Source of the DNA: Methylovulum sp.
Lineage (GTDB): Bacteria; Pseudomonadota; Gammaproteobacteria; Methylococcales; Methylomonadaceae
NCBI GenBank assembly: GCA_016919605.1
Contig: JACXTQ010000038.1
Span: 1 to 6,410 of the forward strand
DNA: 6,410 nt
Reading direction: 5' to 3'
In this document: positions 1 to 6,089 of the stretch, one piece after another
How the letters are laid out: each line of letters starts with the position of its first letter
How positions within the stretch are numbered: the first letter of the stretch is position 1
Program-made: the position numbers and the translations under genes
The notes under the pieces: model-generated
Seen by the model: the letters and a program-made list of their open reading frames with translations, nothing else
The model's database searches: none
Told to the model about the DNA's origin: nothing

Positions 1-2054
1 AAATACGGCAACAGTTCTATCAATTGTTGGTCGTCAAAAACCACAACGACATGCTGGCGGGAAACATGCCCGCCAATAGCGGGGTGGCTTAAAAAGTCAG
101 TGCCGCTAATTTGCATAAGTTCTTGCTTATCAGGGGCATGAACCGGTGTCGGTGTGGAATAGGCGATACGTTGGGTATGCTCGATCAGCATCAGGGTGAC
201 ATCGTCACTAAAAGTGTCCTTCTGGCAATGGGCATACAGTTTCTCGAAAAACACCTCTTGGATTTTCTCCATAGGGGAATCGAGCACTTGATAAAGTAAG
301 TCTTCAATGGCATCAAACCCGAAGGCCTCACCCATAGGAGATTCTTCTTCAACAATACCGTCCGTAAATACAAACAAACGGTCATGGGGCTGCATGTCCA
401 AACTCATTTCCTTATAACCGGGCTCTTCTACCTTGCCCAGAGGCAAGCCTTCCGCTTCGATGGCACACCAATTTTGTTCAGCAGCAATCCATAAATACGG
501 GAACACGTGCCCCGCATTAGCGATGCGCAAATGCCCGTTACGGCTATCTAAACTAAAACACATCATGGTCATGAACATGCTTTCATGTTTGACCGCAAGC
601 AAGGCATTGTTGATATGTTCAAGCATGGCGGCGGGATCGGTTTCACCTTGGGTAATCAACTGATGTACGCTCATTTTTGCCGCGCTGACCAGCGTACCCG
701 CCGCCACGCCATGACCACTGACATCACCGATTAAAAACACGGCATGGCAGCCATCGACTTCGTAATAATCGTAATAATCGCCACCCACTTCCGTGGAGGT
801 GGTCAGTTTAACTTGGCCGTGCACGCCAGGCAATTGGAACACCGGTTCCGGCATCATCGCTTTTTGCAATAACGCCGCGTGCGAGACCTCCTCTTGCAAA
901 CGGTTGCTTAGTGAAGCCGATTTCTCCAAGGCGGATGACAAAGCTGTCAACGCCAGCTTACGGGAGGTCACGTCAATTCCTGTGGCAATTAACAGGGAAG
1001 GTTTATGGGTAATGGGATCATTAATCAAGGTATTCGACCATTCGATAGTCAATTGCCTGCCATCGCGTATGCTCAATGGCGTTTCCAATTGACTTGCCAA
1101 TTCGCCTGAAAACATAGCGTGGTAGGTTTGGCGCACGTGTTCTTGTGCGCTTGCAGGTATCAACAGTTCGAAAAAGTTTTTGCCCACCGCCTCTTGCTCG
1201 GCCCAACCCGACAGCTCTTGGCTGTATTGGTTGAACAGGACAATGTCACCGCTTTGGTCAACGGCGATAATCAACGCCTGTGAAGTGTTGATGACGTTTT
1301 CACTGAATTTTTTTTCCTTCATCAGAGCTGTGGTGGCGGTTTTGACCCGCTTGATAATGGGTCTGAAAATCAACAGGCCTTCCAAAAACAGCGTCAATAA
1401 TGTCGTGATGAAAACATATTCTTCCCAGCGCATAGCTTTCTGGATTTCGCTGGCGGCCTCAGCTTCATATTGGTTGACGGCCTCATCAAGGGTTTTCAAT
1501 AAGCGGCGGTTAGGTGCTTCTTTCAGAATGTATTGCAAATGCGGATTGTCCAAGGTTGTTTTCGACTGATAAGAGTCGTTAATCAGGGTCTGGAGCATCT
1601 TGATGAAATTGCGCACTTGTAAATCAAGGGCTTTCGGCGGGTTAAAATACATATCATGCATGGCATCGGACATTTTCGATGGCAAATCCATTTCCTCACT
1701 GCCCTTAATCAACCCTTCGTGGGATTTGAGCATAAGCTCGGTCATATGCGTCAATTCCTCGCGCACCTGGGCTTTTATGACCGGATTCTGTTCGGCAATC
1801 AGGCGTAGTGCCAGCAAGGCACCACGTTGTGAGAGCATCCGTTGCCGACCACTGACGTTAACAATAGCACCGCTTTTTTCATTGATTTTCAACAAATCAT
1901 TCATAATGAAAAATGCCGAGGTTGTCAGTCCGGCAATCAACAGCAAGGCCAAAGTGTAGCGGCCCCACATATTGACTAATAAGAAATTGATTTTAGGTTT
2001 TCCTTTTTGCCTAGGCGATTCTTGGGTTTTGGCTAACTGCGCGGAGGTGTTCAT
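1..2054 (-). CDS. PilJ-type sensor / PAS / SpoIIE (PP2C) serine phosphatase, C-terminus cut by window edge
   Basis: The frame is open without a stop from ATG at 2054 to the left edge, about 684 codons. The start is supported by GAGGA (2062-2066) seven bases upstream. A basic cytoplasmic tail is followed by a membrane span at about residues 31-50. A periplasmic region then begins with the P-box-like GRQRMLSQR (69-77) typical of PilJ/NarX-type sensor modules. A second span lies at about 212-231. A PAS domain covers about 250-366, and a helical linker leads to a PP2C/SpoIIE domain at about 395-622. The metal-binding aspartates all appear present: GGDYYDY (424-430), GDVSGHG (443-449), FTDG (563-566) and DDVTLML (617-623). 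ANAGH (504-508) is also typical. In this family such phosphatases usually dephosphorylate an anti-sigma-factor antagonist (STAS) protein; no such partner is in the window. At least 60 residues after the phosphatase core are unassigned. The domain call is firm; ligand and target are unknown. Confidence 0.9.
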   Translation of the reverse strand, partial: MNTSAQLAKTQESPRQKGKPKINFLLVNMWGRYTLALLLIAGLTTSAFFIMNDLLKINEKSGAIVNVSGRQRMLSQRGALLALRLIAEQNPVIKAQVREELTHMTELMLKSHEGLIKGSEEMDLPSKMSDAMHDMYFNPPKALDLQVRNFIKMLQTLINDSYQSKTTLDNPHLQYILKEAPNRRLLKTLDEAVNQYEAEAASEIQKAMRWEEYVFITTLLTLFLEGLLIFRPIIKRVKTATTALMKEKKFSENVINTSQALIIAVDQSGDIVLFNQYSQELSGWAEQEAVGKNFFELLIPASAQEHVRQTYHAMFSGELASQLETPLSIRDGRQLTIEWSNTLINDPITHKPSLLIATGIDVTSRKLALTALSSALEKSASLSNRLQEEVSHAALLQKAMMPEPVFQLPGVHGQVKLTTSTEVGGDYYDYYEVDGCHAVFLIGDVSGHGVAAGTLVSAAKMSVHQLITQGETDPAAMLEHINNALLAVKHESMFMTMMCFSLDSRNGHLRIANAGHVFPYLWIAAEQNWCAIEAEGLPLGKVEEPGYKEMSLDMQPHDRLFVFTDGIVEEESPMGEAFGFDAIEDLLYQVLDSPMEKIQEVFFEKLYAHCQKDTFSDDVTLMLIEHTQRIAYSTPTPVHAPDKQELMQISGTDFLSHPAIGGHVSRQHVVVVFDDQQLIELLPY

Positions 2055-2794
2055 GGGATTTTCCTCAATTAAATGCGGCTATGACTTGATGCCCAAACTG
2101 TTAAAGGTCATTTGGCGCTATCTCGATAAAAAAATAAGCCATTGACTTATAAAATAATCACAATCCTCAAGAGAACTTATCCCTTTTTAAATCAGATACT
2201 TAAAAACACATGTTTTATTTCGGGCCGCCGTCTTGGCAACCCTTTGTTTGACATGGGAGGCATGCCAGAATGAGAGATGGTTTGAAAATTGTTGGTCTTT
2301 GGTGGGATAATCAATCCTTATGGGCAAGCTTTAGATCAACACCCGATAAAGGCCGCATTTTCAATACGTAAGCTATGCCCATTTGACGTGACCCCTATGT
2401 TTCGGTGTGGAGTGGATATTATTGGTTTTTAGGGAGGGTTCAGCAATACGTCATATCACTTATAAACCCATTTCATAACGTATAAAAATGTTATGCCATT
2501 TTTTAAATCAATGAGTTGAAACACAGACACAACAAAAAATAAGCCTATCCGATAAATGGGCAATAATTTGTGCGGCAATGCCCATTATCCTTGACCCTAT
2601 CAATCCTTTCATCCTAAAGCACGGGTTTGGGTAGTCAACACCCAGAACGTCCAGATATAGACGCATCCGAACAGCCACCCTCTCTCATCACCACAAAGCA
2701 GCTTACCATAGGCAATAAATAACGCTAAAAATACTTTTTTACCGCTAATACTAACGCTTTTTGTTAGCTTTAATTGCGATAAGCCACTTATTTT
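2055..2794. other. Long intergenic region without a convincing gene
   Basis: This spacer between the divergent phosphatase gene and the small membrane protein gene has no open frame with a believable protein. The longest plus-strand attempts are about 33 codons (start 2271) with no clear ribosome site. It contains scattered dyads: GGCATGCC at 2259-2266, CATAAC...GTTATG at 2474-2495, and a longer hairpin at 2555-2586. The phosphatase promoter should lie near 2070-2300 on the minus strand, but no clear -35/-10 pair can be picked. AATAAGCC occurs at about 2131-2138 and 2538-2545, and a related ATAAGCC lies near 2780. No insertion-sequence ends, tRNA or CRISPR repeats are visible. Confidence 0.6.
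2555..2586. repeat. Perfect 8-bp inverted repeat (hairpin) in the long spacer
   Basis: AATGGGCA (2555-2562) is repeated inverted as TGCCCATT (2579-2586), perfect over 8 bp. The 16-base interior can pair a further three bases (TTG/CAA) around TGCGG. No T-run follows directly on either strand, so a plain intrinsic terminator is unlikely. It could be a protein-binding site or an RNA stem-loop. Function is unknown. Confidence 0.5.
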
Positions 2795-2827
2795 AAATGT
2801 TAAAATAAATATCTAACATTTTTTATC
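2795..2827 (+). repeat. AT-rich inverted repeat AAATGTTA...TAACATTT with T-run
   Basis: AAATGTTA (2795-2802) pairs perfectly with TAACATTT (2814-2821) around an 11-base loop, and a T-run continues to about 2825. On the plus strand this resembles a weak, AT-rich terminator. Its core hexamer recurs in the dyad at 2846-2865, which argues instead for an operator. Which role applies cannot be settled from sequence. Confidence 0.45.
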
Positions 2828-2839
2828 ATGATAATTTTA

Positions 2840-2869
2840 TTGACCTAACATGTTTTCTCATGTTAAAAA
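2840..2869 (+). promoter_or_regulatory. Candidate promoter of the small membrane protein gene with an operator-like dyad in its spacer
   Basis: TTGACC (2840-2845) resembles a sigma-70 -35 box and TAAAAA (2864-2869) is a weak -10 (4 of 6), with an 18-base spacer. The spacer is almost filled by the perfect dyad TAACATG (2846-2852) / CATGTTA (2859-2865), a placement suited to repressor or MerR-type control. The predicted transcript would start near 2876, about 104 bases before the ATG at 2980. The promoter call is inferred; the dyad is seen directly. Confidence 0.4.
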
Positions 2870-2875
2870 TTGCCT

Positions 2876-2937
2876 GTTGATTTAGTTTCACTAAACAACC
2901 AGCCCACACATTGGGTTGCTCCCTTAGAGGAAAGGGA
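2876..2937 (+). promoter_or_regulatory. Three consecutive hairpins in the predicted 5' leader
   Basis: Three adjacent stem-loops lie between the predicted transcription start and the gene at 2980. The first is GTTG plus TTTAGT (2876-2886, one bulged A) pairing with ACTAAA plus CAAC (2890-2899). The second is CAGCCCA (2900-2906) pairing with TGGGTTG (2912-2918), including one G-T pair. The third is TCCCTT (2920-2925) pairing with AAGGGA (2932-2937). They could stabilise the mRNA or regulate translation. They match no riboswitch class that I recognise. Confidence 0.4.
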
Positions 2938-2979
2938 AATAACAAATAGTAATTCCAATAACAGAGAGAGGATTTTAAG

Positions 2980-3189
2980 ATGACTGAAGTAAAAGAAGAC
3001 AATTCTTTGTGGTATATCGTTGGCGGCTGTATTGTTGCGATGATCGCTGTGGTTATTTTCCTGAGAGGCGAAAAATCAGCCCATTTGAAAAGCGGCGCGG
3101 TTGCCCAACTGCAAGCGGAAACATTTGCCAACATAGAAAAAAGACACACTCAAAACAATGTGACTGAAGACCAAAAAGCAGGCAAATAA
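2980..3189 (+). CDS. Small single-pass membrane protein, function unknown
   Basis: A 69-residue protein with start ATG 2980 and AGAGGA (2967-2972) seven bases upstream. The N-terminal 9 residues are polar and acidic. One hydrophobic span covers about residues 10-28 (from LWYIVGG to VVIFL) and ends at R29. R29 and K32 flank the span, so the positive-inside rule puts the C-terminal tail in the cytoplasm. That tail (30-69) is charged, rich in A, Q, K and E, and probably helical. No signal-peptidase or lipobox motif is seen. A dedicated promoter region upstream and a strong terminator six bases downstream indicate a single-gene transcript. The reading frame is well supported by its ribosome site, its terminator and its sensible membrane topology. 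I do not recognise the family. Confidence 0.75.
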   Translation: MTEVKEDNSLWYIVGGCIVAMIAVVIFLRGEKSAHLKSGAVAQLQAETFANIEKRHTQNNVTEDQKAGK

Positions 3190-3194
3190 ATAAA

Positions 3195-3228
3195 AAATCC
3201 CCCCTAGCGACAATCGCTTGGGGGATTT
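3195..3228. terminator. Bidirectional intrinsic terminator between convergent transcripts
   Basis: AAATCCCCC (3195-3203) pairs with GGGGGATTT (3220-3228). Inside it AGCGA (3206-3210) pairs with TCGCT (3214-3218) around CAA, leaving only a small internal loop. On the plus strand it lies just after the stop at 3189. On the minus strand it is followed by an uninterrupted T-run (complement of 3192-3197), so it should also stop the leftward pabB-kinase transcript. The hairpin is seen directly; two-way use is inferred. Confidence 0.85.
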
Positions 3229-3375
3229 CTTAAGCGGATATTATGATAGAGGACAAGCACCCATACTGCCTGATATGGGCAACGTATTTTAGATTTAGCC
3301 AGCTAACCCGAAAGTCAACTGATTTTATAAGCTAACATTTGACCCTAGACAATCAGCCCCTTAGGCACAAAAGCA
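3229..3375. other. Spacer without a recognisable gene
   Basis: No supported coding sequence lies here. A 30-codon frame starts at 3243 on the plus strand but has no clear ribosome site and no recognisable protein. On the minus strand this stretch would be the 3' untranslated part of the pabB-kinase transcript. Confidence 0.5.
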
Positions 3376-3406
3376 TTTGGATCACTATAAAAACCAAACT
3401 ATATGA
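3376..3406 (+). promoter_or_regulatory. Candidate promoter for a small RNA
   Basis: TTGGAT (3376-3381) lies 17 bases before TATATG (3399-3404) and 19 bases before TATGAT (3401-3406), which matches the sigma-70 -10 consensus at 5 of 6. A transcript would begin near 3412. The match is moderate on its own; its weight comes from the terminator about 85 bases downstream with no protein gene between. Confidence 0.35.
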
Positions 3407-3411
3407 TAGCC

Positions 3412-3496
3412 AGATAGCTCCAATAACCCCAAGGCCTTTGTTTCTGCTACCTTCAGCCAGGTAGAGTGGACAATATGTTTTGTCCACTATTTTTTT
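3412..3496 (+). ncRNA. Candidate small regulatory RNA ending in an intrinsic terminator
   Basis: A plus-strand RNA of about 85 bases is proposed. It would have a largely unpaired 5' part (3412-3446), a perfect 6-bp hairpin CTACCT (3447-3452) / AGGTAG (3459-3464), and then, with no gap, a terminator hairpin with a seven-T tail. This layout (single-stranded seed region, stem-loop, U-tailed terminator) is that of Hfq-dependent bacterial sRNAs. It lies in the region transcribed antisense as the 3' end of the pabB-kinase mRNA, if that transcript reads to the terminator at 3195. A minus-strand frame with a GTG start at 3562 runs across it but has weak gene character. I recognise no Rfam family. The structure is direct observation; expression is inference. 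Confidence 0.4.
3465..3496 (+). terminator. Strong plus-strand intrinsic terminator
   Basis: AGTGGACAA (3465-3473) pairs perfectly over 9 bp with TTGTCCACT (3480-3488) around a 6-base loop. A and then seven T (3490-3496) follow. The T-run exists only in the plus direction, so it does not serve the leftward pabB operon. No plus-strand protein gene precedes it after the terminator at 3195-3228, which is why a small RNA is proposed. Confidence 0.7.
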
Positions 3497-3580
3497 ACCA
3501 TCACTACGCTTGCTTAATATGGACGCAACCAAACCCGTATTGCACAAACACGCGCCTTCCACTACCGCACTCAGATTGCT

Positions 3581-4141
3581 TTAGCCTATAAACTGTTTTG
3601 CGTTAACAATACTAACCGAAAAACCTGCTTGGGCGATAAAACCTGTAAAAGCGGTATCGACAATCCCTTGCGCCGCCAAATCTTGCCAAGATAAGCTCAG
3701 ATCAATAACGGCTGATTTGACCAGCACCAGTGCATCGGCATGTAGGGCGGTGGCCAGCCAAGCGGCCAAACTGTCCGAGGTAATATCCCACGTTGCAGGG
3801 ATACCCGCTTGGTCAAGTTCGGCAATGTCCGGCGACCAGATAACGGTTGCCGCCACGCATCGCTCCCGAATCGCCGCAACCTGCCCCACCAAGACAAACT
3901 CAGGCTTAAACCCCTGAAACAGTAAGGCCATTTGCTGCATGGCCAAAATCGCCATCAAATGGGCGGTACGATCATTAAATTGCCAGACCTGTTGGCTTAA
4001 GCGCACCTGTTCGGCAAAGCCGCCACCGCCCGGCACAATCACCACCGTCTTGCCCGGATAGTTTTTACCGATGCTGTCAAGGCAATCGGGCAGGTGGTGT
4101 TGCGACTGCGCCAAACTGCCGCCGATCTTAACGACTATCAT
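3581..4141 (-). CDS. mfnE: Amino-acid kinase family protein, MfnE-like (methanofuran-type cofactor synthesis)
   Basis: A 186-residue protein of the amino-acid/uridylate kinase fold. Key elements are KIGGS (residues 5-9, phosphate-binding), VPGGGGF (36-42, second glycine-rich loop), DITSDSLAAWLA (119-130) and LVLVKSAVIDL (138-148, the position of the usual nucleotide-binding strand). It is shorter than typical aspartate or acetylglutamate kinases and resembles the short MfnE group. In methanogens MfnE phosphorylates an aminomethylfuran phosphate to the diphosphate during methanofuran synthesis, and related kinases accompany the tetrahydromethanopterin/methylofuran pathway in methylotrophs. The ATG at 4141 is chosen because the conserved KIGGS motif then begins at residue 5. 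The frame is open upstream to 4237 inside pabB, and an ATG at 4165 is an alternative. The 14-base overlap with pabB suggests translational coupling; no strong ribosome site is visible. Kinase fold is firm, exact substrate is inferred. Confidence 0.75.
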   Translation of the reverse strand: MIVVKIGGSLAQSQHHLPDCLDSIGKNYPGKTVVIVPGGGGFAEQVRLSQQVWQFNDRTAHLMAILAMQQMALLFQGFKPEFVLVGQVAAIRERCVAATVIWSPDIAELDQAGIPATWDITSDSLAAWLATALHADALVLVKSAVIDLSLSWQDLAAQGIVDTAFTGFIAQAGFSVSIVNAKQFIG

Positions 4142-5519
4142 CGCGTCTAAATTGCCGTAAGACATCAAATAAAGCGGCGGCTTTGTCAAAACATTCCTGA
4201 TATTCTTCTGCCAACACCGAATCATTGACAATACCACCCCCTGCCCAAAAGCGGATGGTACCGCCCGAATGAACTAAGGTTCTGATAGCAATGTTGCTGT
4301 CCATATTTCCATCAAAGCCGATATAGGCTATCGAGCCGCAGTAAATGCCTCGGCGTTGCGGTTCCAATTCTTCTATCACTTCCATCGCGCGGATTTTCGG
4401 TGCACCAGTAATGGAGCCGCCCGGAAAACAGCTTTTTAACAAATCCAAAGCATGTTGATGCGCCGCCAACTCACCAGTGATGGTGCTGACCAGATGATGC
4501 ACGGTCGCGTAGCTTTCCACCGCAAACAATTTCGGCACTTTTACGGAACCGATGGTACAGGTTTTGCCAATGTCATTGCGCAGCAAATCGACAATCATCA
4601 CGTTTTCGGCACGGTCTTTCGGGCTATTTTCCAATTGCCGAATCTGTTGCCGGTCTTCTTCGCCATCAGTTTTGCGCGGACGAGTACCTTTAATCGGCTT
4701 AGTTTCCACCTGGCAGTTTTGCAATTTTAAGAACCTCTCCGGTGAAGTGCTTAAAATATGCACTTCAGGCAAATTAAAGTAGCAGCTAAACGGCGCAGCA
4801 TTGATTTTCCTCAACAATTGATAGGCCGTCCACGGGTCGCCCTCACAACTGGCAGAAAAACGCTGGGTAAGATTGACCTGATAGCAATCGCCTTCTTTTA
4901 GATAACGCTTAATGCGCCGGAAAGCGTCAGCATAATAACAGCTATCCACATTCGGGCGAATTTCGCTCAATACGGCAAACGGTTTTGCGGCAATGTCCGG
5001 CAATACACTAAAACAATTTTGCAAACGCTCACACGTTTGCGTATCCAAACCTTGCGCCACTAAAGTAGTTTGTTGACGGTGATGGTCAACAATCACCGCC
5101 CACGCGTAGATACCCACCGCCATTTCTGCAATATGCTCAGCATCTTCGGCGATAATGGGCAAATGCTCCAAACGCCGCGCCAAATCATAGGCAAAATAAC
5201 CTATAGCACCGCCATTAAACGGCAAACCACTGATGTTTATGGCCTTTCCGGCAAAGGCCTGTAACTGCTGTTTGACCAGTAAGAACGGGTCGGCAAGGCT
5301 GTGGCTTACACCTGCGGCGGTGCTAATGGTGGTGGTGTCGCCGTGGGTGACTAAGGTACACAAAGGCTCGGCGGCGATAATGTCGTAACGGCCTTGTTGG
5401 CTGGATGGATGACCACTATCAAGGAAAACCGCCCAAGGCTGGTCTGACCATGCTGAAAACAACACGGCACTGTCTGCAAAATACGGCAGCGCGAAAGTGT
5501 ATGGATGTGATACCGACAT
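4128..5519 (-). CDS. pabB: Aminodeoxychorismate synthase component I
   Basis: A 463-residue, full-length member of the chorismate-utilising family. The N-terminal anthranilate-synthase-I-like domain spans about 1-150 and the catalytic domain about 190-455. PIKGTRPR (275-282) carries the lysine (K277) characteristic of PabB, where TrpE has alanine. Other conserved blocks are TSPERF (258-263), ENVMIVDLLRNDIG (305-318), GGSITGAPKIRAMEVIEELEP (367-387) and AGGGIVNDS (426-434). With a PabA glutaminase, not present here, it converts chorismate to aminodeoxychorismate, the precursor of p-aminobenzoate for folate and, in methylotrophs, tetrahydromethanopterin. ATG 5519 is the first in-frame start; a TAA lies in frame 12 codons upstream. 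No good Shine-Dalgarno sequence precedes it. It is the first gene of an operon with the overlapping kinase. Confidence 0.95.
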   Translation of the reverse strand: MSVSHPYTFALPYFADSAVLFSAWSDQPWAVFLDSGHPSSQQGRYDIIAAEPLCTLVTHGDTTTISTAAGVSHSLADPFLLVKQQLQAFAGKAINISGLPFNGGAIGYFAYDLARRLEHLPIIAEDAEHIAEMAVGIYAWAVIVDHHRQQTTLVAQGLDTQTCERLQNCFSVLPDIAAKPFAVLSEIRPNVDSCYYADAFRRIKRYLKEGDCYQVNLTQRFSASCEGDPWTAYQLLRKINAAPFSCYFNLPEVHILSTSPERFLKLQNCQVETKPIKGTRPRKTDGEEDRQQIRQLENSPKDRAENVMIVDLLRNDIGKTCTIGSVKVPKLFAVESYATVHHLVSTITGELAAHQHALDLLKSCFPGGSITGAPKIRAMEVIEELEPQRRGIYCGSIAYIGFDGNMDSNIAIRTLVHSGGTIRFWAGGGIVNDSVLAEEYQECFDKAAALFDVLRQFRRDDSR

Positions 5520-5621
5520 TGAAAAGAAGTGTAAAGGGAGGAACGCACTGGCTTACCGAAAAAATTTGGCGAACATCGCTCTGGGTAAAACCAATACGGA
5601 AACAGACTCGAATTTAAGGGT

Positions 5622-5630
5622 ATTGTACCA
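5622..5630 (-). promoter_or_regulatory. Candidate extended -10 promoter for pabB-kinase operon
   Basis: On the minus strand TGG is directly followed by TACAAT, giving an extended -10 element (TGn plus a 5-of-6 hexamer) about 103 bases before the pabB start. No good -35 lies at the standard distance, which is common for extended -10 promoters. The placement in the 153-base gap between the upstream hypothetical gene and pabB fits, but the call is an inference. Confidence 0.35.
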
Positions 5631-5672
5631 TTATTTCTAGGCTAACGGCCTTAAGCCTATCCACGGTCTTTT

Positions 5673-6089
5673 TTATTCCTGTGGATAACCGTAATAATTA
5701 AGTTTGGTAAGCAAGCGCAAATTGAGGGCTTGGGTGTCCATGTCCAAGCGTTTGACAATGGTGCTGATCGGCAAATTTTTTAGCTCTTCCAAAGAACCAA
5801 AACGCAGAGTGAACAACTTATTTTGTTTAAGCGCAGGAAAATGGCTCATGATGGCCGCACAACGCGCATCAATCAGTTGTCGGGCTTTATGCAGCTCAGC
5901 CGCCACTTCATGGCTTAAGCCTGCATTGATGCAGACAATAGCTTGTGCTGAAACGGGCGAGGCGGCAACCACGCACCGCGCCTTATCGCACAATGCCGCC
6001 AGTTTACTGCTTTGGGCAGGGGCGACCAATACGCTGGCTTCCTGTACCGTCACCTTCCGGCGTTTGGGTTGAGTATTATCGGATATCAT
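5673..6089 (-). CDS. Hypothetical protein, 138 residues
   Basis: A soluble, probably mostly helical protein with no membrane span or signal peptide. A basic patch PKRRK lies at residues 8-12, followed by an A/V-rich middle (about 20-60) and a charged region (60-80). The C-terminal stretch from GSLEELKNLP onward has a rhythm like a helix-hairpin-helix or small helical bundle, and the protein ends YYGYPQE. Cysteines at 34, 39, 53 and 77 form no recognised metal site. ATG 6089 gives the longest frame but lacks a clear ribosome site; a GTG near codon 13 preceded by GGAAG is an alternative. A 122-codon frame on the opposite strand (5704-6072) reads less like a natural protein. It lies in the same direction as pabB, 153 bases upstream, so a functional link is possible but unproven. 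I do not recognise the family. Confidence 0.65.
   Translation of the reverse strand: MISDNTQPKRRKVTVQEASVLVAPAQSSKLAALCDKARCVVAASPVSAQAIVCINAGLSHEVAAELHKARQLIDARCAAIMSHFPALKQNKLFTLRFGSLEELKNLPISTIVKRLDMDTQALNLRLLTKLNYYGYPQE

Noticed and set aside
762..780. Short tandem repeat TAATAATCG inside the phosphatase gene.
   Set aside because: It simply encodes the tyrosine/aspartate-rich GGDYYDY metal-binding motif and is explained by the protein.
2271..2372. Plus-strand 33-codon frame in the long spacer.
   Set aside because: It has no clear ribosome site, terminator or protein character.
3353..3562. Minus-strand 69-codon frame starting with GTG just after the kinase gene, with a hydrophobic C-terminal half.
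   Set aside because: It has a rare-type start and no Shine-Dalgarno sequence, and its middle is the perfect terminator hairpin read backwards. The hairpin and T-run are better explained as RNA signals. It cannot be fully excluded.
5658..5687. Inverted repeat TATCCAC...GTGGATA at the end of the 138-residue gene, as a possible terminator.
   Set aside because: The 16-base loop is long, the stem includes the last codons, and no T-run follows on the minus strand; evidence is too weak for a terminator call.
5680..5688. Perfect DnaA-box sequence TTATCCACA on the minus strand, with a near match (CTATCCACG) at 5657-5665.
   Set aside because: It lies in the last codons of the 138-residue gene. There is no box cluster, AT-rich unwinding region, dnaA or dnaN nearby, so a replication origin is not supported.
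5704..6072. Plus-strand 122-codon frame opposite the 138-residue gene.
   Set aside because: Its composition is rich in S, R, A and scattered W, C and M, as expected of an antisense shadow. The minus-strand protein has a more natural residue pattern and matches the local gene direction.
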